From: Subtercola sp.
GTDB lineage: Bacteria; Actinomycetota; Actinomycetes; Actinomycetales; Microbacteriaceae
DNA length: 64,000 nt
Assembly: GCA_025463765.1 (NCBI GenBank)
Contig: JAODBC010000038.1
Location: 1 to 64,000, forward strand
Reading direction: 5' to 3'
The translations under genes were made by a program, and so were the position numbers. Positions 31,069 to 38,613 of this stretch are shown piece by piece. The notes beneath the pieces are model-generated. The model did not search any database, had not been told where the DNA came from, and saw nothing but the letters and a program-made list of their open reading frames with translations. Position 1 is the first letter of the stretch. Each line of letters starts with the position of its first letter.

Positions 31069-32250
31069 TTACTCGGGGTCTGACGCGAGAACGGCCGCGG
31101 TATAGAACTGGTCGATACCCCCGCACGCCGTCGCGAGCGCCACTCGTGCGCCATCGACCTGATGGTCGCCGGCTCGCCCCATGACCTGTAGCGCTGCCTC
31201 GCCGAAGCGCACCAGCCCCGTCGCGCCGATCGGGTTGGCGGTCATGCAGCCGCCAGAGGGAACGACCGGAATCTTTCCGCCGAGCGCGGTCGCGCCCGTT
31301 TCGACGAGCTCGATGCCCCGACCCGACGGGGCTAGACCCATCGACTCGTAGTAGCCGATTTCGAGGTTCGCGAACGGCGCGTACACTTCGACGACGTCGA
31401 GCTGGTTCAGCGGATCAGTGATTCCCGCCTCGCGATACGCGTCGTCACAGGCCCAGCCGAGCGCGCGCGGAATGGCAAGATCGGAGTCGGCGTCTTTGAT
31501 GCGATCACCGATGCGGTACACGTCTGTGGCATGACCGGCGCCGCGCATCCATGCCACGCTCTTGTGACGTTTGGCGTTCGCGCCCGACGTCATGACGACA
31601 GCTGCTGCGCCGTCGGAACGCGGGCAGGTGTGCAGCAGACGCAACGGCCAGGCCAGCGGCCGCGAATTCTTGACGTCTTCGATGGTGATGTTCTTATGCA
31701 GATGGGCGAACGGATTGAGCAAAGCGTTGTCGAAGTTCTTCTTCGACACCCACGCCATGTGGTCTTCGGTCAGGCCGAAGTACTCCATCTGGCGAGAAGC
31801 CACCAGCGCGATTCCGGTGATGACGTTCAACTGCACGTCTTGTTCGAAGATGGGGTCGAAGATCGTGGTGAAGACGGCCTGCGCGTCGGGCGTCTCTGAC
31901 GTGCGCTGCAACCCGACCACAAGAACCGTCTCGTACAGCCCCGACTCGATGAGGCGAGCTCCGGCGATCGCCGCCGAACCCCCGGTCGCGCCGCCTGTGT
32001 GCACACGCACCACAGGCTTACCGACGCCACCGAAGGCCTCGATGCTCCAGCGGTCTGGCTCGTAAACGCCCTCGAATACCTCGGGCGCCGACGCGAACAC
32101 GACGGCGTCGATGTCGTTGATGTCCATCTGCGAGTCGGCGAGGGCGGCACTCACCGCCTCGAACACCAGCTCGGGTCCGCTCACGTCTTCGCGCACTGTT
32201 CTGAACTTGGTCTGCCCGAAGCCGAGGATGGCTGCTGCGTTGCTCGTCAT
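31069..32250 (-). CDS. Thiolase-fold, SCP2-thiolase-like protein lacking nucleophilic Cys
   Basis: 393 residues of the thiolase superfamily. The nucleophile segment reads TGGATGGSAAIAGARLIESG, with Gly at the Cys position. The C-terminal motif region is VVPSGGCMTANPIGATGLVRFGEA, with Asn where the classical GHP has His. It lies immediately upstream of a DUF35 gene and overlaps the short thiolase-like gene by 4 nt. By analogy with Ltp2-type proteins, retro-aldol cleavage or a non-thiolytic role is more likely than thiolysis. Related single thiolases in actinobacterial clusters are annotated only as lipid-transfer proteins. Confidence 0.82.
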   Translation of the reverse strand: MTSNAAAILGFGQTKFRTVREDVSGPELVFEAVSAALADSQMDINDIDAVVFASAPEVFEGVYEPDRWSIEAFGGVGKPVVRVHTGGATGGSAAIAGARLIESGLYETVLVVGLQRTSETPDAQAVFTTIFDPIFEQDVQLNVITGIALVASRQMEYFGLTEDHMAWVSKKNFDNALLNPFAHLHKNITIEDVKNSRPLAWPLRLLHTCPRSDGAAAVVMTSGANAKRHKSVAWMRGAGHATDVYRIGDRIKDADSDLAIPRALGWACDDAYREAGITDPLNQLDVVEVYAPFANLEIGYYESMGLAPSGRGIELVETGATALGGKIPVVPSGGCMTANPIGATGLVRFGEAALQVMGRAGDHQVDGARVALATACGGIDQFYTAAVLASDPE

Positions 32251-33155
32251 TTCATCTCCACTAGAACTGCGTTTGCGCTTTCGACTCCGAGTCCCGCTGC
32301 CGAGATCACCAAAGTCGGGCCGTCGATTCCGAGCTCGAGCGCGTGAACGAGGGCGACGAGACCGGCGGCGTAACCGAGGTCTGCGGTCTGCGGGTCTTCA
32401 CGAACGATCGACGACTCCGGTACCGACAGCGCTTCGGCGATGTCTGCGCTCGAGATGCGGTGCAGGCCGCCGACGAAGATGCGCCTCACGTCGCTGATCG
32501 GAACGGCGGCGAATTTCAGGGCGGCAGCAACGGCCGACTGGGTCGGCTTCAGCACCGGCTCGCCCGGCCGAAGGTACGGCCCGGTCGACGACCCGAATCC
32601 GCTCAGCACGAGGTCGCCGGCTTTCGGATGCCCGTCCGTAGTGATGACGACCGCGGCAGCGGTGTCGTTCGGCTGCAGGGGTGCAGCGTCGGTCAACACG
32701 ATGGTGCCCGACTCCTGCGACTCGCGCAGACTCAGAATCGCATCGGGGTGGTACTTCAGCGAACGGTGCATCGACGGCTCGAGCGCGAGCGCCGGAATCG
32801 CGGCAGGGTCGACCACGTCGCTGAACTTGTTCCAGGCGCACACGATCAGGGTCTGGGCGGCGCCGGAGCCGACCTCTGCCGCGCCCATCCAGACGGCGGC
32901 CAGGGCGTCGTTGCAGACGCGCATCTCGCTCTTGTGGAACGAGCCGGTCGAACCTGTCAGGGTCATGGTCGAGATCGCGCGACCGTCGTTCAGATCGGAA
33001 GACGCCATGCAGACACCGTCGATCTCTGCGATGGTTATGCCCGCATCGACCAGAGCCTGCGATGTCGACGAGTAGATCAACTCGTCGAGGGCCCCCGGAA
33101 TCTCTGCGCTCGGTGGGAGTAACGACCATCCCGCTATGCCGATTTTCAACGCCAC
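32247..33155 (-). CDS. Short thiolase/KAS-III-like protein
   Basis: 302 residues, about 90 fewer than a thiolase. The first half resembles the thiolase fold (SSTSQALVDAGITIAEIDGVCMASS). A Cys does occur at the expected nucleophile position, Cys81 in RVCNDALAAVWMGAAEVGSG. The C-terminal GHP and CxG motifs are not recognisable; instead there is DLGYAAGLVALVHALELG. It precedes the Cys-less thiolase-fold gene with a 4-nt overlap, so the two may form a heteromer in which each lacks what the other has. An operator-like site at 33182 lies 27 nt upstream of its start. The exact reaction is unknown. Confidence 0.72.
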   Translation of the reverse strand: MALKIGIAGWSLLPPSAEIPGALDELIYSSTSQALVDAGITIAEIDGVCMASSDLNDGRAISTMTLTGSTGSFHKSEMRVCNDALAAVWMGAAEVGSGAAQTLIVCAWNKFSDVVDPAAIPALALEPSMHRSLKYHPDAILSLRESQESGTIVLTDAAPLQPNDTAAAVVITTDGHPKAGDLVLSGFGSSTGPYLRPGEPVLKPTQSAVAAALKFAAVPISDVRRIFVGGLHRISSADIAEALSVPESSIVREDPQTADLGYAAGLVALVHALELGIDGPTLVISAAGLGVESANAVLVEMK

Positions 33156-33181
33156 GTCACAAGCCTCTCTGCTTCATTGCC

Positions 33182-33197
33182 AACCAAACGCTTGGTT
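33182..33197. promoter_or_regulatory. Operator-like palindrome AACCAAACGCTTGGTT
   Basis: Perfect 6-nt arms (AACCAA / TTGGTT) around ACGC, the best copy of a 16-nt site seen at eight promoters in 25-55 kb. It lies 27 nt before the short thiolase-like gene and 31 nt beyond the MaoC stop, so an internal promoter of the side-chain operon is likely. Confidence 0.6.
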
Positions 33198-33227
33198 CTT
33201 TCATGGTGCCACGATGCACCCGTCGTG

Positions 33228-33680
33228 TCAAACTTTGTTCGGCGCACCGATCGTGACGGTCGCCGTGCCCTGAAAGACGACGATCTGGTTCTGATTCGTC
33301 GTCGTCACCTCGAGCGACGCGAGGGCGTCGCCGGGCTCGAGGTCGACGACCCGAACATCCACCGTCAAGGTGTCGTCGGGCCACACCTGCGCGCGAAACC
33401 GGCCACCGAATCGCGTCATACTGCCAGCACCGAACAGGTCGGTGATCGCGGTGCCGGTGAGGGCCATCGTCAGCATTCCGTGTGCGAAGACAGAAGGGTA
33501 GCCCGCCACCTGGGTGGCATAGGGCTCGTCGGTGTGCAGCGGGTTGAAGTCGCCTGAGGCACCCGCGTACTGCACGATCTGGCCGCGAGTGAGGTTGCGG
33601 ATCACCACCGCCGACCACGACGAGCCGACGGCGATCTGGTCGAGAGTGCGCGAACCGCGCCCATCGCCGCCGAGGGTCAT
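33228..33680 (-). CDS. MaoC-like hydratase (hot-dog fold, catalytic)
   Basis: 150 residues with the R-specific hydratase motif YAGASGDFNPLHTDEPYA; the catalytic dyad is Asp44 and His49, and FAHGML follows. It hydrates a 2-enoyl-CoA to the 3-hydroxyacyl-CoA. Its start overlaps the upstream FAS1-type dehydratase gene by 4 nt, the arrangement of ChsH1/ChsH2-like heteromeric hydratases. The catalytic half is this protein. It works between the acyl-CoA dehydrogenases and the thiolase/DUF35 set. The substrate is probably a branched or steroid-like enoyl-CoA. Confidence 0.9.
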   Translation of the reverse strand: MTLGGDGRGSRTLDQIAVGSSWSAVVIRNLTRGQIVQYAGASGDFNPLHTDEPYATQVAGYPSVFAHGMLTMALTGTAITDLFGAGSMTRFGGRFRAQVWPDDTLTVDVRVVDLEPGDALASLEVTTTNQNQIVVFQGTATVTIGAPNKV

Positions 33681-34147
33681 GATGCTTCCGCCGCCGTGGG
33701 CACCGTCACGCCGACGAGGGTGCTGGTGAGCACGAGCTGCCCTCGGGCGTCGCGAAATTCGGTGATTCGCTCGAAGAACCGCATCGTGCCCGCCCGGCCC
33801 TCTTTCTGCCAGGTGCTGCCTTCGCGTGTCGTGGCGAACAGCTCGGCACCGGCCTCGATGCGCTGGTGATACTCGAACCTCTGCTCGGCGTGAAGTGTCG
33901 TCTCGCTGGCCGGGGTGGTGGCCGGCGTTTCGGCCTCACCCGCAACGCCCCCGGTGCCGATCCAGGGCCGATTCGCTCGCGGGCGGAACCGGTAGTCGGG
34001 CAGCACGTGCTGCAACGACTCCGTGAACGTCGGGGGCGCCAGCTGCGGTGCGTTCACATAAGCCGGGTGCTCATCACCGATCGCCCGGGCGAACAGCGTG
34101 ATCTGCAGCGGCTCGACCCGAAAGACGACTTCTGCGTTATCTGACAT
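33677..34147 (-). CDS. FAS1-like MaoC N-terminal hot-dog protein (hydratase partner subunit)
   Basis: 156 residues of the MaoC N-terminal (PF13452) type: FARAIGDEHPAYVNAPQLAPPTFTESLQHVLPDYRFRPRANRP, then LHAEQRFEYHQRIEAGAELFATTREGSTWQKEGRAGTMRFFERI. These proteins usually lack the catalytic dyad and form a pseudo-double hot dog with an adjacent MaoC. It overlaps the catalytic MaoC gene by 4 nt and lies 6 nt after an acyl-CoA dehydrogenase. It corresponds to the MaoC part of ChsH2, but here without a fused DUF35; that domain is encoded separately at 30579. Confidence 0.88.
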   Translation of the reverse strand: MSDNAEVVFRVEPLQITLFARAIGDEHPAYVNAPQLAPPTFTESLQHVLPDYRFRPRANRPWIGTGGVAGEAETPATTPASETTLHAEQRFEYHQRIEAGAELFATTREGSTWQKEGRAGTMRFFERITEFRDARGQLVLTSTLVGVTVPTAAEAS

Positions 34148-34153
34148 GTTCGG

Positions 34154-35266
34154 TCAGCTGGCATGTTCGAACAGGTGTGAGGCAATCTCGTCACGATGCT
34201 GCCACGTGGTGCCGAGCGACTGCCTCGCAGTGATGGCGCGGCGATAGAACAGGTGCGCCGGATGCTCCCAGGTGTACCCGATGCCGCCCAGTACCTGAAT
34301 CGTGCTCGCCGCCACCGTGACAGAGGCCTCGACGCAGATCGACTTGGCAAAATCGGCGTCGACCGCGCTCGGCTCGTGCGGCTGCTGTAGCACCCATGCG
34401 GCATGAAGGCCAGCGGCTGCGGCCGAGTCGACCAAGACCGCAGAGTCGGCGCAGCGGTGTTTGATGGCCTGAAACGAGCCGATGGCACGGCCGAACTGCT
34501 TGCGGCTGCGGGCGTGTTCGACAGAGATCTCGAGGCACCGGGTCGCCGCCCCGACCTGCTCGGCCGAAATGCACAGCAGCGCCAGCTCTGTCAGGCGTGC
34601 CCGCGCCAGGCGAGCGGTCTCGAAGGTGCCGATCTGCACCACCGTGGTGTCAGCGAACTCGATGCGGCCGACGGCTCGCGTCAGGTCGAGCTGCTGCAAA
34701 GCGATCCTGGTCAATTCAGACGGTCGATCGACAAGAAAACAGCCGAGCCCTTCGTCGGTCTCGGCGAAGAGAACCACCACGTCTGCGTCGACCGCGTCGA
34801 ACACAAAGTTCGACTCGCCCGAGACGATCCACCCCGCGTCAGTCTGGCGGGATGCTCGCAGACCTGTTGCCGGAAGCCAGTCGAGACCAGCGACCGCCGC
34901 TCTGCTCGATCCGGTCAGAAACGATTCGAGCGACTCGTCGAATTCGCTGCTCACATCCGCGGTGACAAGTAGTTCGGCGGCGAGCATCGTCGACAACAAG
35001 GGGCCGCCGTAGAGAACCCGGCCCAGTTCCTCGAAGACCACGAAGAGCTCCACGAACCCCGCCCCCGAACCGCCACGGTCTTCGGGAATGGTGAGTCCTA
35101 CAAGGTCCAGTTCGGCGCAGAGCCTGCCGAATACCTCGACATCGTGCCCCGACGATTGCGAGTTCTCTGCGCGTTGCACCAAGGTGTGCTCGGGGCTCTG
35201 CTGTTGCAAGAATGAACGCATCATCGACTTCAACTGCCTTTGATCGTCATCGAGTTCGAAGAACAT
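34154..35266 (-). CDS. Acyl-CoA dehydrogenase (short form, heteromer candidate)
   Basis: 370 residues: MFFELDDDQRQLKSMMRSFL at the start, LVGLTIPEDRGGSGAGFVELFVVFEELG, RSRKQFGRAIGSFQAIKHRCAD, and QVLGGIGYTWEHPAHLFYRRA at the end. It lacks the YEGT catalytic Glu segment. ATG 35266 lies 4 nt beyond the stop of the other acyl-CoA dehydrogenase and follows GAGGTG. Side-by-side ACAD genes of this kind make alpha2beta2 enzymes in actinobacterial steroid side-chain degradation (ChsE1-ChsE2). It probably forms one enzyme with the protein encoded at 35271-36509. Confidence 0.87.
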   Translation of the reverse strand: MFFELDDDQRQLKSMMRSFLQQQSPEHTLVQRAENSQSSGHDVEVFGRLCAELDLVGLTIPEDRGGSGAGFVELFVVFEELGRVLYGGPLLSTMLAAELLVTADVSSEFDESLESFLTGSSRAAVAGLDWLPATGLRASRQTDAGWIVSGESNFVFDAVDADVVVLFAETDEGLGCFLVDRPSELTRIALQQLDLTRAVGRIEFADTTVVQIGTFETARLARARLTELALLCISAEQVGAATRCLEISVEHARSRKQFGRAIGSFQAIKHRCADSAVLVDSAAAAGLHAAWVLQQPHEPSAVDADFAKSICVEASVTVAASTIQVLGGIGYTWEHPAHLFYRRAITARQSLGTTWQHRDEIASHLFEHAS

Positions 35267-35270
35267 CCGA

Positions 35271-36509
35271 TCACCTCGCGTCTTTCGGTAGGCCGAGAAT
35301 TCGTTCACCGATGATGTTTCGCTGAATCTCACTCGAGCCGGCGTAGATGGTGGCGGCCCGCGCCCGCAGAAAGTAGTCGGCCCACGCGCCCGACGTGTTC
35401 GGAGTGCCCGCTTCGGCCGCCGGGAAGCTCATTCCTTGCAGTCCGTCGCCTTCGGGAACAATGCCGTCGCTCCCCATGATGTCCATGGCGAGTTCGGTCG
35501 TCTGCTGCAGCCATTCGCTCCAGAACAGCTTGTGAATCGAAGACTCGGCCCCGATCTCGTCACCGTCGACCCACCGACTCACCGCGCGCATCCCCATACT
35601 CCGCATCTGCTCGACGCCCTCTGCGCTGCGTGCAAGGCGCTGGCGGATCTCGTCGTCATCGGCCTTGCCGTATCTCACCGCGAGCTGAACGAGGCGATCC
35701 AGGTCTTTAGCGAACTTCATCGGCAGCGTCGCAGCAGCCTCGCCGCGCTCGAACCCGAGCAGCGTCATGGCCATGCGCCAGCCGTCGTTCACCTCGCCCA
35801 CCACGCTGTCGACGGGGCAGCGTGCGCCGTCGAAGAAGACCTCGTTGAACTCGGCCTCGCCGGTCAGAGTCTTCAGTGGCCGCAGCGTGAGGTCAGGCTG
35901 ATCGATCTTGAGAAGCAGCAGGCTCAGGCCGCGATGGCGGTGCGCGCTCGGATCAGTTCGGCACAGGACGAAGATGTGCGTGGCGAGGTGCCCGTACGAC
36001 GTCCACGTCTTCTGCCCCTCAACAACCCATTCGTCACCGTCGAGATGGGCACGAGTGCGCACACCGGCGAGATCTGATCCGGCCTCGGGCTCCGAGAATC
36101 CTTGGCACCAGACATCCTGTTTGCTCAGAATGCGCGGAAGGTAGTACTGCTTCTGCTCTTCGGTTCCGAATTTCAGCAGGGTCGAGCCGAGCATCTGAAT
36201 GCTGAAATTGTCGTTCAGGCCGCCCTGCGGCACGCCCGCCCGGGTGAACTCCTCTGCCAGAACCAGCTGATCGAGAGGAGTGAGCCCCGCGCCGCCGTAG
36301 GCTTCGGGCCAGCTCACGGCGAGCAGGTTGCTTCTGTGCAACGTCGCCCGCCAGGCGTCGATGAAGACCTGCTGCTCTTCTGTCGGCATAGAGCCGAGAC
36401 CCGTCCAGCCCGGGGGCAGGTGCGAAGCGAGAAACTCGCGCACGCGGGTGCGAAACAGTTCAGCGCTTTCTGGATACGGAGACACCGCGCGCTCAGAGGT
36501 CATGGTCAT
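35271..36509 (-). CDS. Acyl-CoA dehydrogenase (long form, heteromer candidate)
   Basis: 412 residues with FAD contacts WCQGFSEPEAGSDLAGVRT and KTWTSYG. The segment that holds the catalytic Glu in medium-chain ACADs (YEGTSQIQ) reads IYAGSSEIQRNII, with Ala. Catalysis may therefore rely on another residue or on the partner subunit. ATG 36509 overlaps the thiolase stop by 4 nt; an in-frame ATG two codons later is possible. It and the next ACAD are the dehydrogenation step of the operon, giving a 2-enoyl-CoA for the MaoC pair. Confidence 0.88.
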   Translation of the reverse strand: MTMTSERAVSPYPESAELFRTRVREFLASHLPPGWTGLGSMPTEEQQVFIDAWRATLHRSNLLAVSWPEAYGGAGLTPLDQLVLAEEFTRAGVPQGGLNDNFSIQMLGSTLLKFGTEEQKQYYLPRILSKQDVWCQGFSEPEAGSDLAGVRTRAHLDGDEWVVEGQKTWTSYGHLATHIFVLCRTDPSAHRHRGLSLLLLKIDQPDLTLRPLKTLTGEAEFNEVFFDGARCPVDSVVGEVNDGWRMAMTLLGFERGEAAATLPMKFAKDLDRLVQLAVRYGKADDDEIRQRLARSAEGVEQMRSMGMRAVSRWVDGDEIGAESSIHKLFWSEWLQQTTELAMDIMGSDGIVPEGDGLQGMSFPAAEAGTPNTSGAWADYFLRARAATIYAGSSEIQRNIIGERILGLPKDAR

Positions 36510-37654
36510 AGCCGCTCGAGAATCGTCACGTTGGCTTGACCGCCGCCTTCGCACATGGCCTGAAGGCCATAGCGCTTTCCCGTTCGCTGCAATTCGGCCA
36601 GCAGCCCAGTCATGATGCGGGCGCCGCTGGCGCCGATGGGATGCCCGAGGGCGATCGCCCCACCGTTCACGTTCACTCGTTCGGACTCGACTCCGAGCTC
36701 TTTCTGCCAAGCCAGCACGACAGAGGCGAACGCCTCGTTGACCTCGAAGAGATCGATGTCGTCGACACTCAGCCCGCTGCGTTCCAGGGCGCGGTGCGTA
36801 CCCGCGATGGGAGCAGTGAGCATGTACACGGGGTCGTCACCGACCACCGTCATCGTGTGGATGCGCGCCACCGGAGTCAGACCGTAACGCCCGACGGCAT
36901 CGGCCGAGCACACCAGCAGGGCTGCCGCCGCGTCGGAAATCTGGCTCGACAGCGCGGCAGTCACACGGCCACCCTCGCGCAGTGTCGCGAGTTTGGCCAT
37001 CCGCTCCAAACTCGTGTCGCGCCGAGGGCCCTCGTCGGCGCTCACCCCGCCGAAGGGCGCGATCTGCTCGACGAAGTAGCCGGCATCGATGGCGTGAATC
37101 GCGCGCTGATGGCTGGTGAGCGCATACTCTTCCATCTCTTCGCGGCTGATGTTCCACTTTTCGGCGATCAGGTCGGCCGCCCGAAACTGGTCGATCTCTT
37201 CAGACCCGTAATGCTTCTGCCAGCCTTCGCTTTCGAACGGGTTGGTGAACCGAAGGTCGTTGCCGACCGTCCAGGCCAGGTTGATGGGAACGACGCTCAT
37301 CAGCTGAACCCCGCCAGCGACCACGACGTCTTGCGCTCCGCTCATCACGGCTTGTGCCGCGAAGTGAACCGCCTGTTGCGAAGAACCGCATTGACGGTCG
37401 ATCGTAACCCCCGGAACGTGCTGTGGAAGCCCGGCGGCGAGCCACGACAGCCGCGCGATGTCGCCGACCTGAGGCCCGACGGAGTCGGTGTTGCCGAGAA
37501 TGACGTCGTCGACGACATTCGGATCGATGCCGCTTCTTTCGACGACCGCGCTCAGCACATGTGCCGCTGCGTCGACTGGATGCGTCGCCGACAATCCACC
37601 GTTCTTCTTGCCCACCGGTGTTCTGACTGCTTCGACGATGAAGGCTTCTGGCAT
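36506..37654 (-). CDS. Acetyl-CoA acyltransferase (true thiolase)
   Basis: A 382-residue thiolase with a full catalytic set: nucleophile Cys89 in DRQCGSSQQAV, His338 in GHPIGASG, and Cys368 in MCEGGGQ. It cleaves 3-ketoacyl-CoA with CoA. The sequence is FadA-like. It is the first gene of the side-chain operon; the promoter upstream holds an operator-like site between its -35 and -10. Unlike the other three thiolase-fold proteins of the window, this one is expected to be a working thiolase. Chain specificity (for example FadA5-like) is not evident. Confidence 0.93.
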   Translation of the reverse strand: MPEAFIVEAVRTPVGKKNGGLSATHPVDAAAHVLSAVVERSGIDPNVVDDVILGNTDSVGPQVGDIARLSWLAAGLPQHVPGVTIDRQCGSSQQAVHFAAQAVMSGAQDVVVAGGVQLMSVVPINLAWTVGNDLRFTNPFESEGWQKHYGSEEIDQFRAADLIAEKWNISREEMEEYALTSHQRAIHAIDAGYFVEQIAPFGGVSADEGPRRDTSLERMAKLATLREGGRVTAALSSQISDAAAALLVCSADAVGRYGLTPVARIHTMTVVGDDPVYMLTAPIAGTHRALERSGLSVDDIDLFEVNEAFASVVLAWQKELGVESERVNVNGGAIALGHPIGASGARIMTGLLAELQRTGKRYGLQAMCEGGGQANVTILERL

Positions 37655-37742
37655 TGACTTCTCCCTGAATGACTATCGGCTCATCGAGCGAGATCACCCG
37701 GAATCGGCGAGCTCTGTGCACGTGCGGTGAGGCGATATCTGC

Positions 37743-37771
37743 ACATTAGCAATCAATCGGTTGGTTGTCCA
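37743..37771 (-). promoter_or_regulatory. Promoter with operator AATCAATCGGTTGGTT in the spacer
   Basis: On the minus strand TGGACA (37766-37771) and TAATGT (37743-37748) are 17 nt apart. The 16-nt site at 37751-37766 fills the spacer and touches the -35. The thiolase start is 89 nt downstream. The rest of the 229-nt gap to the TetR gene holds nothing else that I recognise. Confidence 0.55.
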
Positions 37772-37883
37772 GAAGTGGCTCGAGTGCGTGTCGGGTCGGT
37801 CTTCGGGCGGGTCGAAGACCGGTTCGGCGCGCGCAAAAAACCTCCGACCCGTGCAGGTTCGGAGGCTCAGCGGTTGGTCGCGA

Positions 37884-38516
37884 CTAGCGGCTCGAGTGCT
37901 CCTGCGAACCGAAAATGGCCGACAGTGCCATGTTCGTGTAGTCCCGGGCAATCGATTCAGCCGAATCCGCTCCGTCGGGCTTGAACCAATCGGCGACCCA
38001 GTTCGTTCCGCCGATCACGAACGACGAGATGTGCTTGAGCTGCACGTGCGACTCGATGCCCTCGGCTTTGTACGCCGCGGCGATGAGGTCTCTCAAGAAG
38101 ATGTCGTACTGACGGCGGTGCTTCGAAATGGTCTCCAGGCGCTCGCCGGTGAGGTAACGCCAATCCCGAAAATACAGCGTGGTGCGCTCGATGTTGTTCA
38201 GCGTGACGAGAAGCGATCGCTCGAGATAGGTGCGGAGCTTTTCGACCGGGCCGAGGTCGAGAGCCGCAATTTCGATCATCAGGGCTTCGTTCTCGACGTG
38301 CGCGTCGTCGAAGATTCTGAAAAGCAGGTCTTCTTTCGAACCGATGTAGTGATAGACGCTGCCCTTCAGCACGCCGATGGCGTCGGCCACATCTTGAACG
38401 CTCGCCGCGGAATACCCTTTACGCGAGAAGAGCGCGAGCGCCGCCCGCATCATCTCGGGGTCACGATTTCGCCGCTCGCGAGGCGCACGCTCTACCGTCT
38501 CCGCTGGATCCGCCAC
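37884..38516 (-). CDS. TetR-family regulator (KstR2-like)
   Basis: 210 residues from GTG 38516, which has GGGAGGG 6 nt upstream (in-frame ATG at 38555 lies in likely promoter DNA). The HTH covers residues ~20-65: MMRAALALFSRKGYSAASVQDVADAIGVLKGSVYHYIGSKEDLLF. The sequence GVLKGSVYHYIGSKE recalls KstR2/FadR-type TetR repressors that bind acyl-CoA. It is flanked by acyl-CoA genes on both sides and transcribed the same way. It is the best candidate for binding the 16-nt AAYCAAnCGnTTGGTW sites. Ligand and targets are inferences; the second TetR at 50023 is the alternative. Confidence 0.9.
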   Translation of the reverse strand: MADPAETVERAPRERRNRDPEMMRAALALFSRKGYSAASVQDVADAIGVLKGSVYHYIGSKEDLLFRIFDDAHVENEALMIEIAALDLGPVEKLRTYLERSLLVTLNNIERTTLYFRDWRYLTGERLETISKHRRQYDIFLRDLIAAAYKAEGIESHVQLKHISSFVIGGTNWVADWFKPDGADSAESIARDYTNMALSAIFGSQEHSSR

Positions 38517-38613
38517 GGTAAACCCTCCCGATCTGCTCTTAAGGTATCTTCGCATACGCCCATCGCCGCGCAGGCCCGCGCCCGCACGAGCCGGCGCGAA
38601 GCGTGCTCATCCC

